From NCBI GenBank assembly GCA_900314995.1, contig OMXK01000022.1:1-50101 (forward strand): a stretch of DNA of 50,101 nt. Direction: 5' to 3'. This document shows, piece by piece, positions 41,533 to 49,948 of the stretch (its first letter is position 1; the number at the start of each line of letters is the position of its first letter). A program made the position numbers and the translations under genes. The notes beneath the pieces are model-generated. The model was not told where the DNA came from. It did not search any database and saw only the letters and a program-made list of their open reading frames with translations. This DNA is from an uncultured Prevotella sp. Lineage in GTDB: Bacteria > Bacteroidota > Bacteroidia > Bacteroidales > Bacteroidaceae.

Positions 41533-42798
41533 ATGAACAAGTTTAAGGCATTATCAGTTATAGCGCTCTGTCTGTTCTGCAGTTGTCATCACGATGATGA
41601 ACCTAGTGAAGAAGATGTACCCGAGCGCACCGTACTTATCTATATCGCAGGCGAAAACAATCTGGATAAATTCACATCAAGTGATATTAAGGAGATGAAA
41701 GAAGGCTCCCGTGCTTTGCAGGACCGTCAGAAGTTGATTGTCTACGTTGATCGTGCAGAGTCTACTCCACCCTTTTTCGCCCGTATCAAGGACGGCAAGT
41801 TTGTCGATTCCGTCAGCGTCAATGAGTCTGTTACCGCCAATCCTGCGGTGCTTGAGTACGCTCTTCAATACATGCGCACCAATTATCCGGCAAAGTCGTA
41901 TGGGCTTGTGCTCTGGGGGCATGCTTCTGGCTGGCTTGTCAGCAATGATTCTATCGCCTATTCCAAGAGTCGTGCCTATGGTGGTGACACAGGCAACAGT
42001 TCATCAGGAGGTTCAGGCAAGTACTGGATGAATATCCCATCGATGGCCCGTGCCATCACCAACGGTATGGGTGGCATACCTTTGAGATTCGTCTTCGGCG
42101 ACTGTTGCAGTTTCGGTTGTGTGGAGGTGGCCTATGAACTGAGGAAGGTAACCGACTATGTGATAGGATCTCCCGCAGAGATTCCTGACGAGGGGGCACC
42201 TTACAACCTGATTGTGCCGAGATTGTTCAGTGAAAAGGATACTTTCTACAAGGAGATTATCGATGAGTACTATCAATTCTATAAAAAAGAAATCGAGGCT
42301 TATCCAAACAAGTATTATAATCTTGAGCATGGCGACCTGAAAGGCTATAGTGTACCGCTGATGGCAGCTAAGACGGCTGAGCTTGAGAACTTATGTTCGG
42401 CTACAGGCAGGCTGCTGGGCACAATCCACGACAAGCTCACACCCACCGGGACATTTGACTTATCCAAGAGTATCGGCTATGCCATGCATGGCAGCAATCG
42501 CTACTCTTACGATATGTTCCAAATGCTGAAAAGCAATACTTCATCGGCAGAATTCAACACCTGGGCAAATGCATTCAATCAGGCAATTCCCTACTCCGTG
42601 AAGTCCAATCGTTGGTTGACTGGTTACTCACAACTCGGCAAGGACATGCTGGATTACAATTATGGGGAAAATGAGTGTGGGGTTGTCAGCATGTTCATAC
42701 CCAGGGTGATCTACAACGGTACGAATCCCAAATGGAATGTCGCCATCAAGAATTTCCAGTGGAACAATGTGATTCGCTGGGAGAATTACGACTGGTAA
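41533..42798 (+). CDS. Clostripain-family (C11) cysteine peptidase, lipoprotein
   Basis: 421 residues. A lipoprotein signal ends at Cys16 or Cys18 (ALCLFCSC), so the protein is probably lipid-anchored in the envelope. The C11 catalytic His130 lies in LVLWGHASGW and the Cys in FGDCCSFGC at 191-192. These peptidases cut after basic residues and many are activated by self-cleavage. The Gly/Ser-rich stretch at about 150-163 could be an exposed loop. It is a single-gene unit; the convergent gldE follows at once. Confidence 0.88.
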   Translation: MNKFKALSVIALCLFCSCHHDDEPSEEDVPERTVLIYIAGENNLDKFTSSDIKEMKEGSRALQDRQKLIVYVDRAESTPPFFARIKDGKFVDSVSVNESVTANPAVLEYALQYMRTNYPAKSYGLVLWGHASGWLVSNDSIAYSKSRAYGGDTGNSSSGGSGKYWMNIPSMARAITNGMGGIPLRFVFGDCCSFGCVEVAYELRKVTDYVIGSPAEIPDEGAPYNLIVPRLFSEKDTFYKEIIDEYYQFYKKEIEAYPNKYYNLEHGDLKGYSVPLMAAKTAELENLCSATGRLLGTIHDKLTPTGTFDLSKSIGYAMHGSNRYSYDMFQMLKSNTSSAEFNTWANAFNQAIPYSVKSNRWLTGYSQLGKDMLDYNYGENECGVVSMFIPRVIYNGTNPKWNVAIKNFQWNNVIRWENYDW

Positions 42799-44118
42799 TC
42801 AAGCCTCAGTCTGACTGTGGATGACAACCTTGATCTTTGAGATACGATGGCCGTCGAGTTCGGTCACCTCAAAGGAGTAGTTCTTGTAGTCGATGCGCTC
42901 GTGCAGTTCCGGGAAGTCACCCTTGATTTCCAACAACAGTCCTGCCAGCGAATCGGCCTCGCCCTCCACCTCTTCAAAGGTATCATCATCAATATCCAGG
43001 ATCTTGAAGAAATCGCTCAACAACGTCTTGCCTTCAAACACATAGGTGTTGGCATTGACACGCGTATAGTTCTTTTCCTCTTCGTCGTACTCATCGTTGA
43101 TTTCTCCTACAATCTCCTCGAGAATATCTTCGAGCGTGATGATGCCGCTCGTACCTCCAAACTCATCCACAACGATGGCGATATGCACCTTATTCTCCTG
43201 AAATTCGCGAAGCAGGTCGTCGATCATCTTCGTTTCAGGCACAAAATACGGAGGACGCACCAGCGACTGCCATCGGAAATTAGAAGGTTTCGACAGATAC
43301 GGCAACAGGTCCTTGATATAGAGAATGCCGCGAATATTGTCGATGGAGCCCTGATAGACGGGAATACGTGAATAGTTATTCTCTACGATACATTTAAGCA
43401 CATCGGCGAAAGACGAACTGAAATCAAGATCAACGACATCCTGACGGCTCGTCATCACCTCCTTCGCCGTTTCGTCACCGAAACGCACGATACCTTCCAA
43501 CATATTCTTCTCATCCTTCAGTTCATTCTCGTCAGTCAGTTCCAGCGCCTGCTCAAGATCGTCCACACTGAGAATATGGTTCTCCTTCTGAACCACCTTC
43601 TCTGCCAGAATGCCCGATCGTATCAGAATACTGGATAATGGCTGGAATAGTTTACTCAGAAAGAGAATGCCACCGGCCGAAAAGCGGCAGAAAGCCAAGG
43701 CGTGCTGCCCTGCAAACACCTTTGGCATAATCTCACCAAAGAGCAGGAGAATGAATGTGAGCAGAACAGTAATCATCAGGAACTGCAACCAGTATGCCTC
43801 ACCAAAATCCACGGTATGAACAAAGAAATAGTTGCATAGCATGATGATGGTCACATTCACCAGATTATTGGTAATCAGGATCGTCGCCAATGTTCGCTCG
43901 GAGTCCTCTCGCAACTGCACAATCTGACGGTCATGAAGATTTTTCTCTTCATCCAACTCATTCAGATCATTTGGAGAAAGAGAGAAGAATGCAATCTCTG
44001 AACCAGAGGCATAGCCAGATAGCACAAGAAGAAGACAAGCTAATACGCCTGAAACGATAACGCCTGGCGTAGGCTGCAAGAACTGGACTTCAGTAAGTAT
44101 TTGTTGAAGATAGTCCAT
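42799..44118 (-). CDS. gldE: CNNM/HlyC-CorC family protein, GldE-like
   Basis: 439 residues. A DUF21 (CNNM) membrane domain with four spans covers about 20-200 and includes the hallmark SGSEIAFFSL. A CBS pair follows (about 215-340, with the motifs FSSSFADVLKCIVE and HIAIVVDEFGGTSGIITLEDI). A CorC_HlyC domain closes the protein. Proteins like this are linked to magnesium or cobalt handling. The position right after ssb is the one known for gldE, named from gliding motility though also present in non-gliding Bacteroidales. It lies 4 bp after ssb in the same operon. Confidence 0.85.
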   Translation of the reverse strand: MDYLQQILTEVQFLQPTPGVIVSGVLACLLLVLSGYASGSEIAFFSLSPNDLNELDEEKNLHDRQIVQLREDSERTLATILITNNLVNVTIIMLCNYFFVHTVDFGEAYWLQFLMITVLLTFILLLFGEIMPKVFAGQHALAFCRFSAGGILFLSKLFQPLSSILIRSGILAEKVVQKENHILSVDDLEQALELTDENELKDEKNMLEGIVRFGDETAKEVMTSRQDVVDLDFSSSFADVLKCIVENNYSRIPVYQGSIDNIRGILYIKDLLPYLSKPSNFRWQSLVRPPYFVPETKMIDDLLREFQENKVHIAIVVDEFGGTSGIITLEDILEEIVGEINDEYDEEEKNYTRVNANTYVFEGKTLLSDFFKILDIDDDTFEEVEGEADSLAGLLLEIKGDFPELHERIDYKNYSFEVTELDGHRISKIKVVIHSQTEA

Positions 44119-44122
44119 TTAT

Positions 44123-44530
44123 TCAGAACGGAAGTTGTTCTCCCTGTTTTTGATCAGGCATCGGTGTTTCAGCAGGTTCACTAGCCACCGAACTCGTTGA
44201 CGGTTTCGGCGACAACAGTTCCATATTATCTGCCCAAATCTCCGTCTGATATCTGCGCTGACCCTGCTTGTCGTCGTAGCTCGTATAGCGGATACGGCCT
44301 TCTATGTAGAGCTTGTCGCCTTTATGGACATATTTCTCAACGATCTCAGCAAGCCTGCGCCAAAGAATAACGTTATGCCAATCTGTATGATCCGGAACCT
44401 GAGTACCGTTCTGAAGGGTATAACCACGTTCGGTTGTTGCCAGACGCAAACGTGCTACAGCCACGCCCTGATCTACATAACGCACTTCAGGATCCTGTCC
44501 GACATTACCAATGAGCATTACCTTATTCAT
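44123..44530 (-). CDS. ssb: Single-stranded DNA-binding protein
   Basis: 135 residues: an OB fold at about 1-105 (MNKVMLIGNVGQDPEVRY) and a short disordered tail ending GEQLPF, the hydrophobic C-terminal tip that binds partner proteins. It covers single-stranded DNA in replication, repair and recombination. The gene lies between the unknown 182-residue gene (4 bp) and gldE (4 bp). Confidence 0.95.
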   Translation of the reverse strand: MNKVMLIGNVGQDPEVRYVDQGVAVARLRLATTERGYTLQNGTQVPDHTDWHNVILWRRLAEIVEKYVHKGDKLYIEGRIRYTSYDDKQGQRRYQTEIWADNMELLSPKPSTSSVASEPAETPMPDQKQGEQLPF

Positions 44531-44534
44531 ACGC

Positions 44535-45083
44535 TTAATTCAGATTTTTTGCCTTACCTAAATAGACGAACTTAAAACACTTACCCTTTGCAGCGGGGAA
44601 CTGGCTACGGTCATCGACGCGCTCGCGGAGATGATCCACGATACGCTCGTAACACTCCATACCTGATGAAGCCTTGACACAAGCCACAAACTGCGTATCG
44701 CGATACTGGAACTTACCAGTACCGGGAATCTGGGTTACACGCTTGAAGTCGATGGTACCCTCATACCATCCGGGTCTTATCTCGTTCAGACGGGCCAGAA
44801 TCGGCGTCGTAGCTTTCGCACCCATATTCTCAGGTGTATGAACAGCTTTCTTTTCTTTAAAATCTTGCATTGTCGCAGCGTCAGTCTTAATTATAATGAA
44901 ATACACACGAGGATGTATCTTATAACGTTTCGGATAGAAAACGTCACTAGCCACATAGTCACGGATATCTGCCTCAAGCATTGGCGTCATTTCAATCTCA
45001 TCAATCGCCTGCAAGAAGTCAATAGCTTCGTCAACTGTGGACACAAGCGTCTCACGATCAAAATATCTTAAATATAAGTTCAT
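44535..45083 (-). CDS. Hypothetical protein upstream of ssb
   Basis: 182 residues from the ATG at 45083 (MNLYLRYFDRETLV). A longer frame exists but would run through the tRNA-Gly gene, so it is rejected. The protein is soluble, mixed alpha/beta, with no recognised domain. It is probably conserved in Bacteroidales. It starts 32 bp after the end of a tRNA gene with no own -7 element in that gap, so it may be transcribed by read-through from the tRNA promoter. Confidence 0.75.
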   Translation of the reverse strand: MNLYLRYFDRETLVSTVDEAIDFLQAIDEIEMTPMLEADIRDYVASDVFYPKRYKIHPRVYFIIIKTDAATMQDFKEKKAVHTPENMGAKATTPILARLNEIRPGWYEGTIDFKRVTQIPGTGKFQYRDTQFVACVKASSGMECYERIVDHLRERVDDRSQFPAAKGKCFKFVYLGKAKNLN

Positions 45084-45115
45084 TATGAAGAAGATTGTTG
45101 TTTTCCTAAAAAAAG

Positions 45116-45188
45116 AGCGGAAAACGGGACTCGGACCCGCGACCCCAACCTTGGCAAGGTTGTGCTCTACCAACTGAGCTATTTCCGC
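45116..45188 (-). tRNA. tRNA-Gly (GCC), second copy
   Basis: 73 nt with discriminator. On the minus strand: acceptor GCGGAAA/TTTCCGC, D arm TAGCTCAGTTGGTAGAGCA, anticodon loop with GCC (TTGCCAA), T arm with GGGTCCGAGTCCC. The CCA is not encoded. It matches the copy at 45437-45509. Confidence 0.96.
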
Positions 45189-45198
45189 AGAAAATAAG

Positions 45199-45282
45199 TG
45201 AAGAGGAGGAGACTCGAACTCCCACGTCGCAATTGACACTACCCCCTCAAAGTAGCGCGTCTACCAATTCCGCCACCTCTCC
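45199..45282 (-). tRNA. tRNA-Leu (GAG)
   Basis: 84 nt, class II with a long variable arm. Acceptor GGAGAGG/CCTCTTC, anticodon stem CTACT/GGTAG with loop TTGAGGG giving anticodon GAG, T arm GGGAGTTCGAGTCTCCT, discriminator A. It lies in the same cluster and direction. Confidence 0.95.
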
Positions 45283-45305
45283 AACAAAACGCTGAATAAA
45301 AAGAG

Positions 45306-45387
45306 TGCCCAGAACAGGACTCGAACCTGCACGCCTCGCGGCACACGCACCTGAAACGTGCGCGTCTACCAATTCCGCCACCTGGGC
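45306..45387 (-). tRNA. tRNA-Leu (CAG)
   Basis: 82 nt, class II. Acceptor GCCCAGG/TCTGGGC, anticodon stem CACGT/GCGTG with loop TTCAGGT giving anticodon CAG, T arm CAGGTTCGAGTCCTG, discriminator A. Confidence 0.95.
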
Positions 45388-45436
45388 ATTTTTATCATTA
45401 AGGCCATTCCTTAATGCTCTTTTTGTTCAACAAATG

Positions 45437-45509
45437 AGCGGAAAACGGGACTCGGACCCGCGACCCCAACCTTGGCAAGGTTGTGCTCTACCAACTGAGC
45501 TATTTCCGC
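45437..45509 (-). tRNA. tRNA-Gly (GCC), first copy of the cluster
   Basis: 73 nt, same sequence as the copy at 45116-45188. It is the promoter-proximal gene of the Gly-Leu-Leu-Gly cluster read on the minus strand. Confidence 0.96.
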
Positions 45510-45541
45510 GTTTCTTAGGCAACCTCTCTCGATTGCGGGTG

Positions 45542-45549
45542 CAAAGGTA
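45542..45549 (-). promoter_or_regulatory. -7 element of the tRNA cluster
   Basis: TACCTTTG on the minus strand (CAAAGGTA on plus), followed by CA, 32 bp before the first tRNA-Gly. Confidence 0.7.
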
Positions 45550-45602
45550 ATGCTTTTTTCTGAACTGACAAATTTTTCGGAGACTTTTTTTCAAAAAAAC
45601 TG

Positions 45603-46724
45603 CTAATCCATACGATTTTTGTAGTCATCATAACCAAAATGGCGTAAGATTTCCAGTTTTCCGTCATCATGAAGCATACCGATAGCAGGATGAGTGATGC
45701 CGTTAAAAGTATTGGTCTTTACGGTCGTGTAATGGATCATATCTTCAAAAATCACCTCATCGCCCACCTGTAATTCTTCAGAAAAACGCCATGAGCCCAT
45801 AAAATCACCGCTCAGACAGCTATTTCCCCCCAGACGATAGGTCTTCGGTTCCGTCGCTTTTTCCAAGTCGGTTATTTCTGCCCCTCTCACAGTTGGCATA
45901 TAAGGCATCTCCAGACAGTCCGGCATGTGACAGGTGAAGCTCACGTTCAGGATAGCCGTCTTGATGCCTTTGTCCTCCACCACATCCACCACTTGGGCCA
46001 CAAGCGGTCCTGTCTGCCAGGCAAAGGCGCTGCCAGGTTCCAGAATCACCTTCAGCCAAGGATAGCGCTGATGGAAGTCCCGCATCAGCGAGATTAGCAG
46101 ATCTACGTCATAGTCCTTTCGTGTCATCAGATGACCGCCGCCGAAGTTGATCCACTTCAGCTGAGGGAACCATGCCGAGAATTTCTCTTCGATATGCACA
46201 AGGGTGCGCTGAAACACATCGGCACCGCTCTCACAATGACAATGACAATGGAATCCCTCAATATCTGCGGGCAGTTGCTTGGGCAGTTTGTCGGCCGTTA
46301 CGCCGAAGCGGGTTCCCGGAGCACAGGGATTATAGAGCATGGTGCCCACCTCGGAGTATTCCGGATTCACCCGCAAACCCAGCGAACAGTTCGCGGCCCT
46401 GTTGTGGAACCGCTCATATTGCGAGAGCGAGTTGAATGTCAGATGCGAAGAGCATTTCACGATTTCATCAAACTCCTCGTCGGTATAGGCAGGAGAATAC
46501 GTATGGGCAGGAGCGCCGAATGACTCAAAGGCCAGACGCGCTTCGGAAAGCGAACTCGCCGTCGTACTGTTGATATACTCGCGGAAGATGGGAAACGTCT
46601 TCCATAGGGCAAAGGCCTTAAAGGCCAGGATGATCTCTATATCGGCCTTCGCCGCAACGTCAGCTATCAGCTGTAGGTTGCGGCGAAGTTTCTGTTCCTC
46701 TATAATATAAATAGGTGTAGCCAT
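45603..46724 (-). CDS. nspC: Carboxynorspermidine decarboxylase
   Basis: 373 residues of the alanine-racemase-fold decarboxylase group. The PLP lysine is K36 in IILAFKAFALW. Other family motifs are FHCHCHCESGAD, INFGGGH and, near the C-terminus, GGNSCLSGDFMG. It removes CO2 from carboxy(nor)spermidine, the last step of the alternative spermidine route used by gut Bacteroidales. The partner carboxyspermidine dehydrogenase is not in the window. The ATG overlaps the stop of the sensor gene by one base (TAATG). Confidence 0.93.
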   Translation of the reverse strand: MATPIYIIEEQKLRRNLQLIADVAAKADIEIILAFKAFALWKTFPIFREYINSTTASSLSEARLAFESFGAPAHTYSPAYTDEEFDEIVKCSSHLTFNSLSQYERFHNRAANCSLGLRVNPEYSEVGTMLYNPCAPGTRFGVTADKLPKQLPADIEGFHCHCHCESGADVFQRTLVHIEEKFSAWFPQLKWINFGGGHLMTRKDYDVDLLISLMRDFHQRYPWLKVILEPGSAFAWQTGPLVAQVVDVVEDKGIKTAILNVSFTCHMPDCLEMPYMPTVRGAEITDLEKATEPKTYRLGGNSCLSGDFMGSWRFSEELQVGDEVIFEDMIHYTTVKTNTFNGITHPAIGMLHDDGKLEILRHFGYDDYKNRMD

Positions 46725-47869
46725 TATTCTTTCTTCAATGGGACGAGCACGCTGAACGTACTGCCTTCTCCTACTACTGATTCTACCATACAGTCGCCTC
46801 CGTTCTTGCGGGCGAAGTCCTGACAGAGCTGCAGGCCCAGTCCGGAACCTTCCTCTCCGCCTGTGCCGTAGGTGGTCTCTCCTTTATGGAAGATAGACCC
46901 TAAGCGATCTGCCGCGATACCAACGCCATGGTCTCTTACACTCACCTTGGCGAAGTCGCCCTCTTTGCTCATCAGAACCTCGATGGTAGAATTTTCGGGC
47001 GAGAATTTAACGGCATTCGACATGAAGTTACGTACGACCGTCTTCAGCATGTCATTGTCAGCTCTGACAATCAGCGGTTCGTCATTGTGCTGCAGTTCCA
47101 GTTTGATATGCTTGGTCTGGGCGATCACCTCGAAGATATCAACCACACCGGGAATAATGTCATTCAGATCCAGATCCTGCATCACTACGCTCAGACGGCC
47201 TGTCTGACTCTTCGTCCACTTCAGCAGGTTATCCAGCAGATCATGCACTTCCTCAGATTCCTTATTGGCCTTGTCGATCAGGTCGAACAGCTCCGGGCCG
47301 ATGGTTTCGGGAGTGACTGAGGCAGCCACCAAATTCAGCACCATACGGATACTGGCCATTGGCGAACGCAGGTCGTGGGCAATCACCGAATACATCTTGT
47401 CGCGGTTTGTCAGCGTAGCACGCAGTTCGGCATTCTGCTTCTCAATGATGCGCTTGGCAGCCACAAGCGATATCTGCTGCATCACACGCATCACAAGTTC
47501 CTCCTTATTGAAAGGCTTCGTCAGGAAGTCGCTGGCACCCACCTGGAAACCGTGTACCAGATCTTGCGGGGTATTCAGTGCCGTCAGGAAGATAATGGGG
47601 ATATCTTTGGTCTCATCGTCTTTCTTAAGAATGACCGCTGTATCAAAGCCGCTGATATCAGGCATCATAACGTCAAGAAGGATCAAGTCAGGATGCTCTT
47701 TCTTGGTCACTTCAATACACGTAGTACCGTTATTGGCTGTACAGACCTGGAATTTCTCATTCGTCAACAATATCTTCAGCAAAAGTACATTGCTGACCAC
47801 ATCATCGACAATGAGTACCTTATACTCACTTCGGTTTATTTTTGACTCTAAAGATTCACCTGCGTCCAT
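46724..47869 (-). CDS. Response regulator-histidine kinase hybrid, cytoplasmic
   Basis: 381 residues. An N-terminal receiver domain (about 16-130) has the phospho-acceptor D66 in LILLDVMMPD and Lys118 in LTKPF. A short linker leads to a HisKA domain with H165 in SVIAHDLRSPMAS, then an HATPase domain with N, G1 and G2 boxes (VVRNFMSNAVKFS, DHGVGIA, GSGLGL). There is no membrane span, so the input is internal or comes through the receiver. No output regulator is next to it. It is translationally coupled to nspC, a pairing that may reflect shared expression only. Confidence 0.93.
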   Translation of the reverse strand: MDAGESLESKINRSEYKVLIVDDVVSNVLLLKILLTNEKFQVCTANNGTTCIEVTKKEHPDLILLDVMMPDISGFDTAVILKKDDETKDIPIIFLTALNTPQDLVHGFQVGASDFLTKPFNKEELVMRVMQQISLVAAKRIIEKQNAELRATLTNRDKMYSVIAHDLRSPMASIRMVLNLVAASVTPETIGPELFDLIDKANKESEEVHDLLDNLLKWTKSQTGRLSVVMQDLDLNDIIPGVVDIFEVIAQTKHIKLELQHNDEPLIVRADNDMLKTVVRNFMSNAVKFSPENSTIEVLMSKEGDFAKVSVRDHGVGIAADRLGSIFHKGETTYGTGGEEGSGLGLQLCQDFARKNGGDCMVESVVGEGSTFSVLVPLKKE

Positions 47870-47902
47870 TATTTATAGGTTGGTATATCAGTAATTTTTT
47901 TG

Positions 47903-47942
47903 CAAAAATAATGCAATAATTTGAAATCACCAAATTATTGCA
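47903..47942 (-). promoter_or_regulatory. Promoter of the hybrid kinase gene with a 12-bp inverted repeat, or glmS terminator
   Basis: The minus-strand -7 element TATTTTTG is at 47903-47910. Directly upstream lies a perfect inverted repeat, TGCAATAATTTG (47912-47923) and CAAATTATTGCA (47931-47942), spaced by 7 bp. It overlaps the -33 region. On the minus strand it is also followed by TTATTTTT, so it could end glmS transcription. Confidence 0.55.
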
Positions 47943-47984
47943 CCATTTTTTCACGTTTATACCCTAATAACCTATATTTTGGGC

Positions 47985-49829
47985 TTATTCTACGGTTACT
48001 GACTTTGCCAAATTGCGTGGTTGGTCAACATTTTTGCCTTTACATACTGCCACGTGGTAGGCCAGCAACTGCAGCGGGATGGTAGCCACCAGCGGTTCGA
48101 GACACTCCAGCACATCGGGCAGTTCAATCACCTCGTCGGCGATCTTCGATATCGTCACATCGCCTTTCGATACGAGGGCTATCACCCTACCCTGACGCGC
48201 CTTGATCTCCTGGATATTCGACAGCACTTTCTCATACATCGCATTATGCGTAGCAATCACCACCACAGGCATGTCTGAGTCTATCAGGGCGATGGGGCCA
48301 TGCTTCATCTCCGCAGCAGGATAACCTTCTGCATGGATATACGAGATCTCCTTGAGTTTCAGGGCTCCTTCAAGCGCTACAGGATATGAGTAGCCACGTC
48401 CCAGATACAGGAAATTGTGGGCGTATGTAAACGTACGGGCCAGGTCTGCCACCTTTTCGTTTGTCTTCAGCACCTCGCGGATCTTGTCGGGTATCTCGCT
48501 CAGTCCCTTCACAATCTTCAGGTATTCATCGCGGTTAATCGTTCCTTTTGCTTCGCCCATCGCAAGGGCTATCATCGTCAGCACCGTCACCTGTCCTGTA
48601 AAGGCTTTTGTCGATGCCACACCAATCTCTGGTCCTACATGAATATAGGTACCCGTATCCGTCGCTCTGGGAATCGACGATCCTATGGCGTTACAGACAC
48701 CATAGATGAAAGCGCCCTTCTGCTTGGCCAGTTGCACGGCCGCCAGCGTATCTGCCGTCTCGCCGCTCTGCGATATAGCCACGACCACGTCGTCCTTACC
48801 CACCACAGGATTACGATATCGGAACTCACTGGCATACTCCACTTCTACCGGCACGCGCACCAGCGATTCGATTATCTGCTTGCCTATCAGTCCTGCATGC
48901 CAAGAGGTACCACAAGCCACGATAACCACACGTTTTGCATTCAGCATTTGCCGACGGTAATCGATTAGAGCTGAAAGCGTTACGTGATCAGCCTCGAGAT
49001 TTACTCTACCGCGCATACAGTTCGTCAGGCACTCCGGCTGCTCAAATATTTCCTTCAGCATAAAGTGCGGATAGCCGCCTTTCTCTATCTGCCCCAGATC
49101 GATATCCACCGTCTTCACCGTCAGTTCCTGTTCCTCACCGAGAATGCTCACCACCTTCAGTTCTTCGCCCCTGCGGATCACGGCGATGTTGCCATCCTCC
49201 AGATAGACCACCTTGTCCGTATATTCCACTATCGGACTGGCATCTGAACCCAGGAAGAACTCATCCTCGCCGATACCCACCACCAGCGGGCTCTGTTTGC
49301 GGGCTGCCACAATCTGGTCCGGGTCGCGCTTGTCAATCACGGCAATCGCGTATGCACCGATCACCTGATACAGGGCCACCTGAACCGCTGTCAGCAGATC
49401 CAGCTTCTTATGATCCTGAATATACTCAATCAACTGCACCAGCACCTCCGTATCAGTATCCGAGACAAACGTCACGCCCTTGGCCTGAAGTTTCGTCTTC
49501 AGGTCGGCATAGTTCTCGATGATACCGTTATGGATAATGGCCAGGTTCTTGGACGAGGAATAATGCGGGTGGGCATTCCGGGAGGAAGGTTCGCCATGCG
49601 TAGCCCAGCGGGTATGGGCAATACCAACGGTACCACTGGTATTCTTGTCGTTACAATACTCCACAAGATTATCAACCTTGCCCTTCGTTTTATAGATATT
49701 CAGTTCACCATCGTCATTCAACAACGCCACGCCGGCACTGTCATAACCACGATATTCCAGCCTTCTAAGGCCTTTAATCAAAATGGGGAAAGCATCCTTT
49801 TTCCCAATATATCCAACAATTCCGCACAT
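47985..49829 (-). CDS. glmS: Glutamine-fructose-6-phosphate aminotransferase (isomerising)
   Basis: 614 residues. The nucleophile Cys2 follows the start Met (MCGIVGYIGK), opening the glutaminase domain (about 1-240) with HTRWATHGEPS. Two SIS sugar-binding domains follow, including VACGTSWHAG, AISQSGETADT and the C-terminal LAKSVTVE. It makes glucosamine-6-phosphate, the first step to UDP-GlcNAc for wall and LPS. No glmS ribozyme is seen in the short leader. Confidence 0.97.
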   Translation of the reverse strand: MCGIVGYIGKKDAFPILIKGLRRLEYRGYDSAGVALLNDDGELNIYKTKGKVDNLVEYCNDKNTSGTVGIAHTRWATHGEPSSRNAHPHYSSSKNLAIIHNGIIENYADLKTKLQAKGVTFVSDTDTEVLVQLIEYIQDHKKLDLLTAVQVALYQVIGAYAIAVIDKRDPDQIVAARKQSPLVVGIGEDEFFLGSDASPIVEYTDKVVYLEDGNIAVIRRGEELKVVSILGEEQELTVKTVDIDLGQIEKGGYPHFMLKEIFEQPECLTNCMRGRVNLEADHVTLSALIDYRRQMLNAKRVVIVACGTSWHAGLIGKQIIESLVRVPVEVEYASEFRYRNPVVGKDDVVVAISQSGETADTLAAVQLAKQKGAFIYGVCNAIGSSIPRATDTGTYIHVGPEIGVASTKAFTGQVTVLTMIALAMGEAKGTINRDEYLKIVKGLSEIPDKIREVLKTNEKVADLARTFTYAHNFLYLGRGYSYPVALEGALKLKEISYIHAEGYPAAEMKHGPIALIDSDMPVVVIATHNAMYEKVLSNIQEIKARQGRVIALVSKGDVTISKIADEVIELPDVLECLEPLVATIPLQLLAYHVAVCKGKNVDQPRNLAKSVTVE

Positions 49830-49861
49830 AATATAGATGTATTTGTGTTATTAATCGCTTG

Positions 49862-49869
49862 CAAAAATA
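49862..49869 (-). promoter_or_regulatory. -7 element of glmS
   Basis: TATTTTTG on the minus strand (CAAAAATA on plus), followed by CA, 32 bp before the ATG. Confidence 0.6.
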
Positions 49870-49948
49870 CACATAAAATGCGAACTTTCAGAATACGACT
49901 CAAATTTTAACGTTAATTATATCAAAAAAACAGATAACCTTCCCGTCA

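Noticed and set aside
45084-45239. N-terminal extension of the protein upstream of ssb
   Set aside because: It would run through the tRNA-Gly gene.
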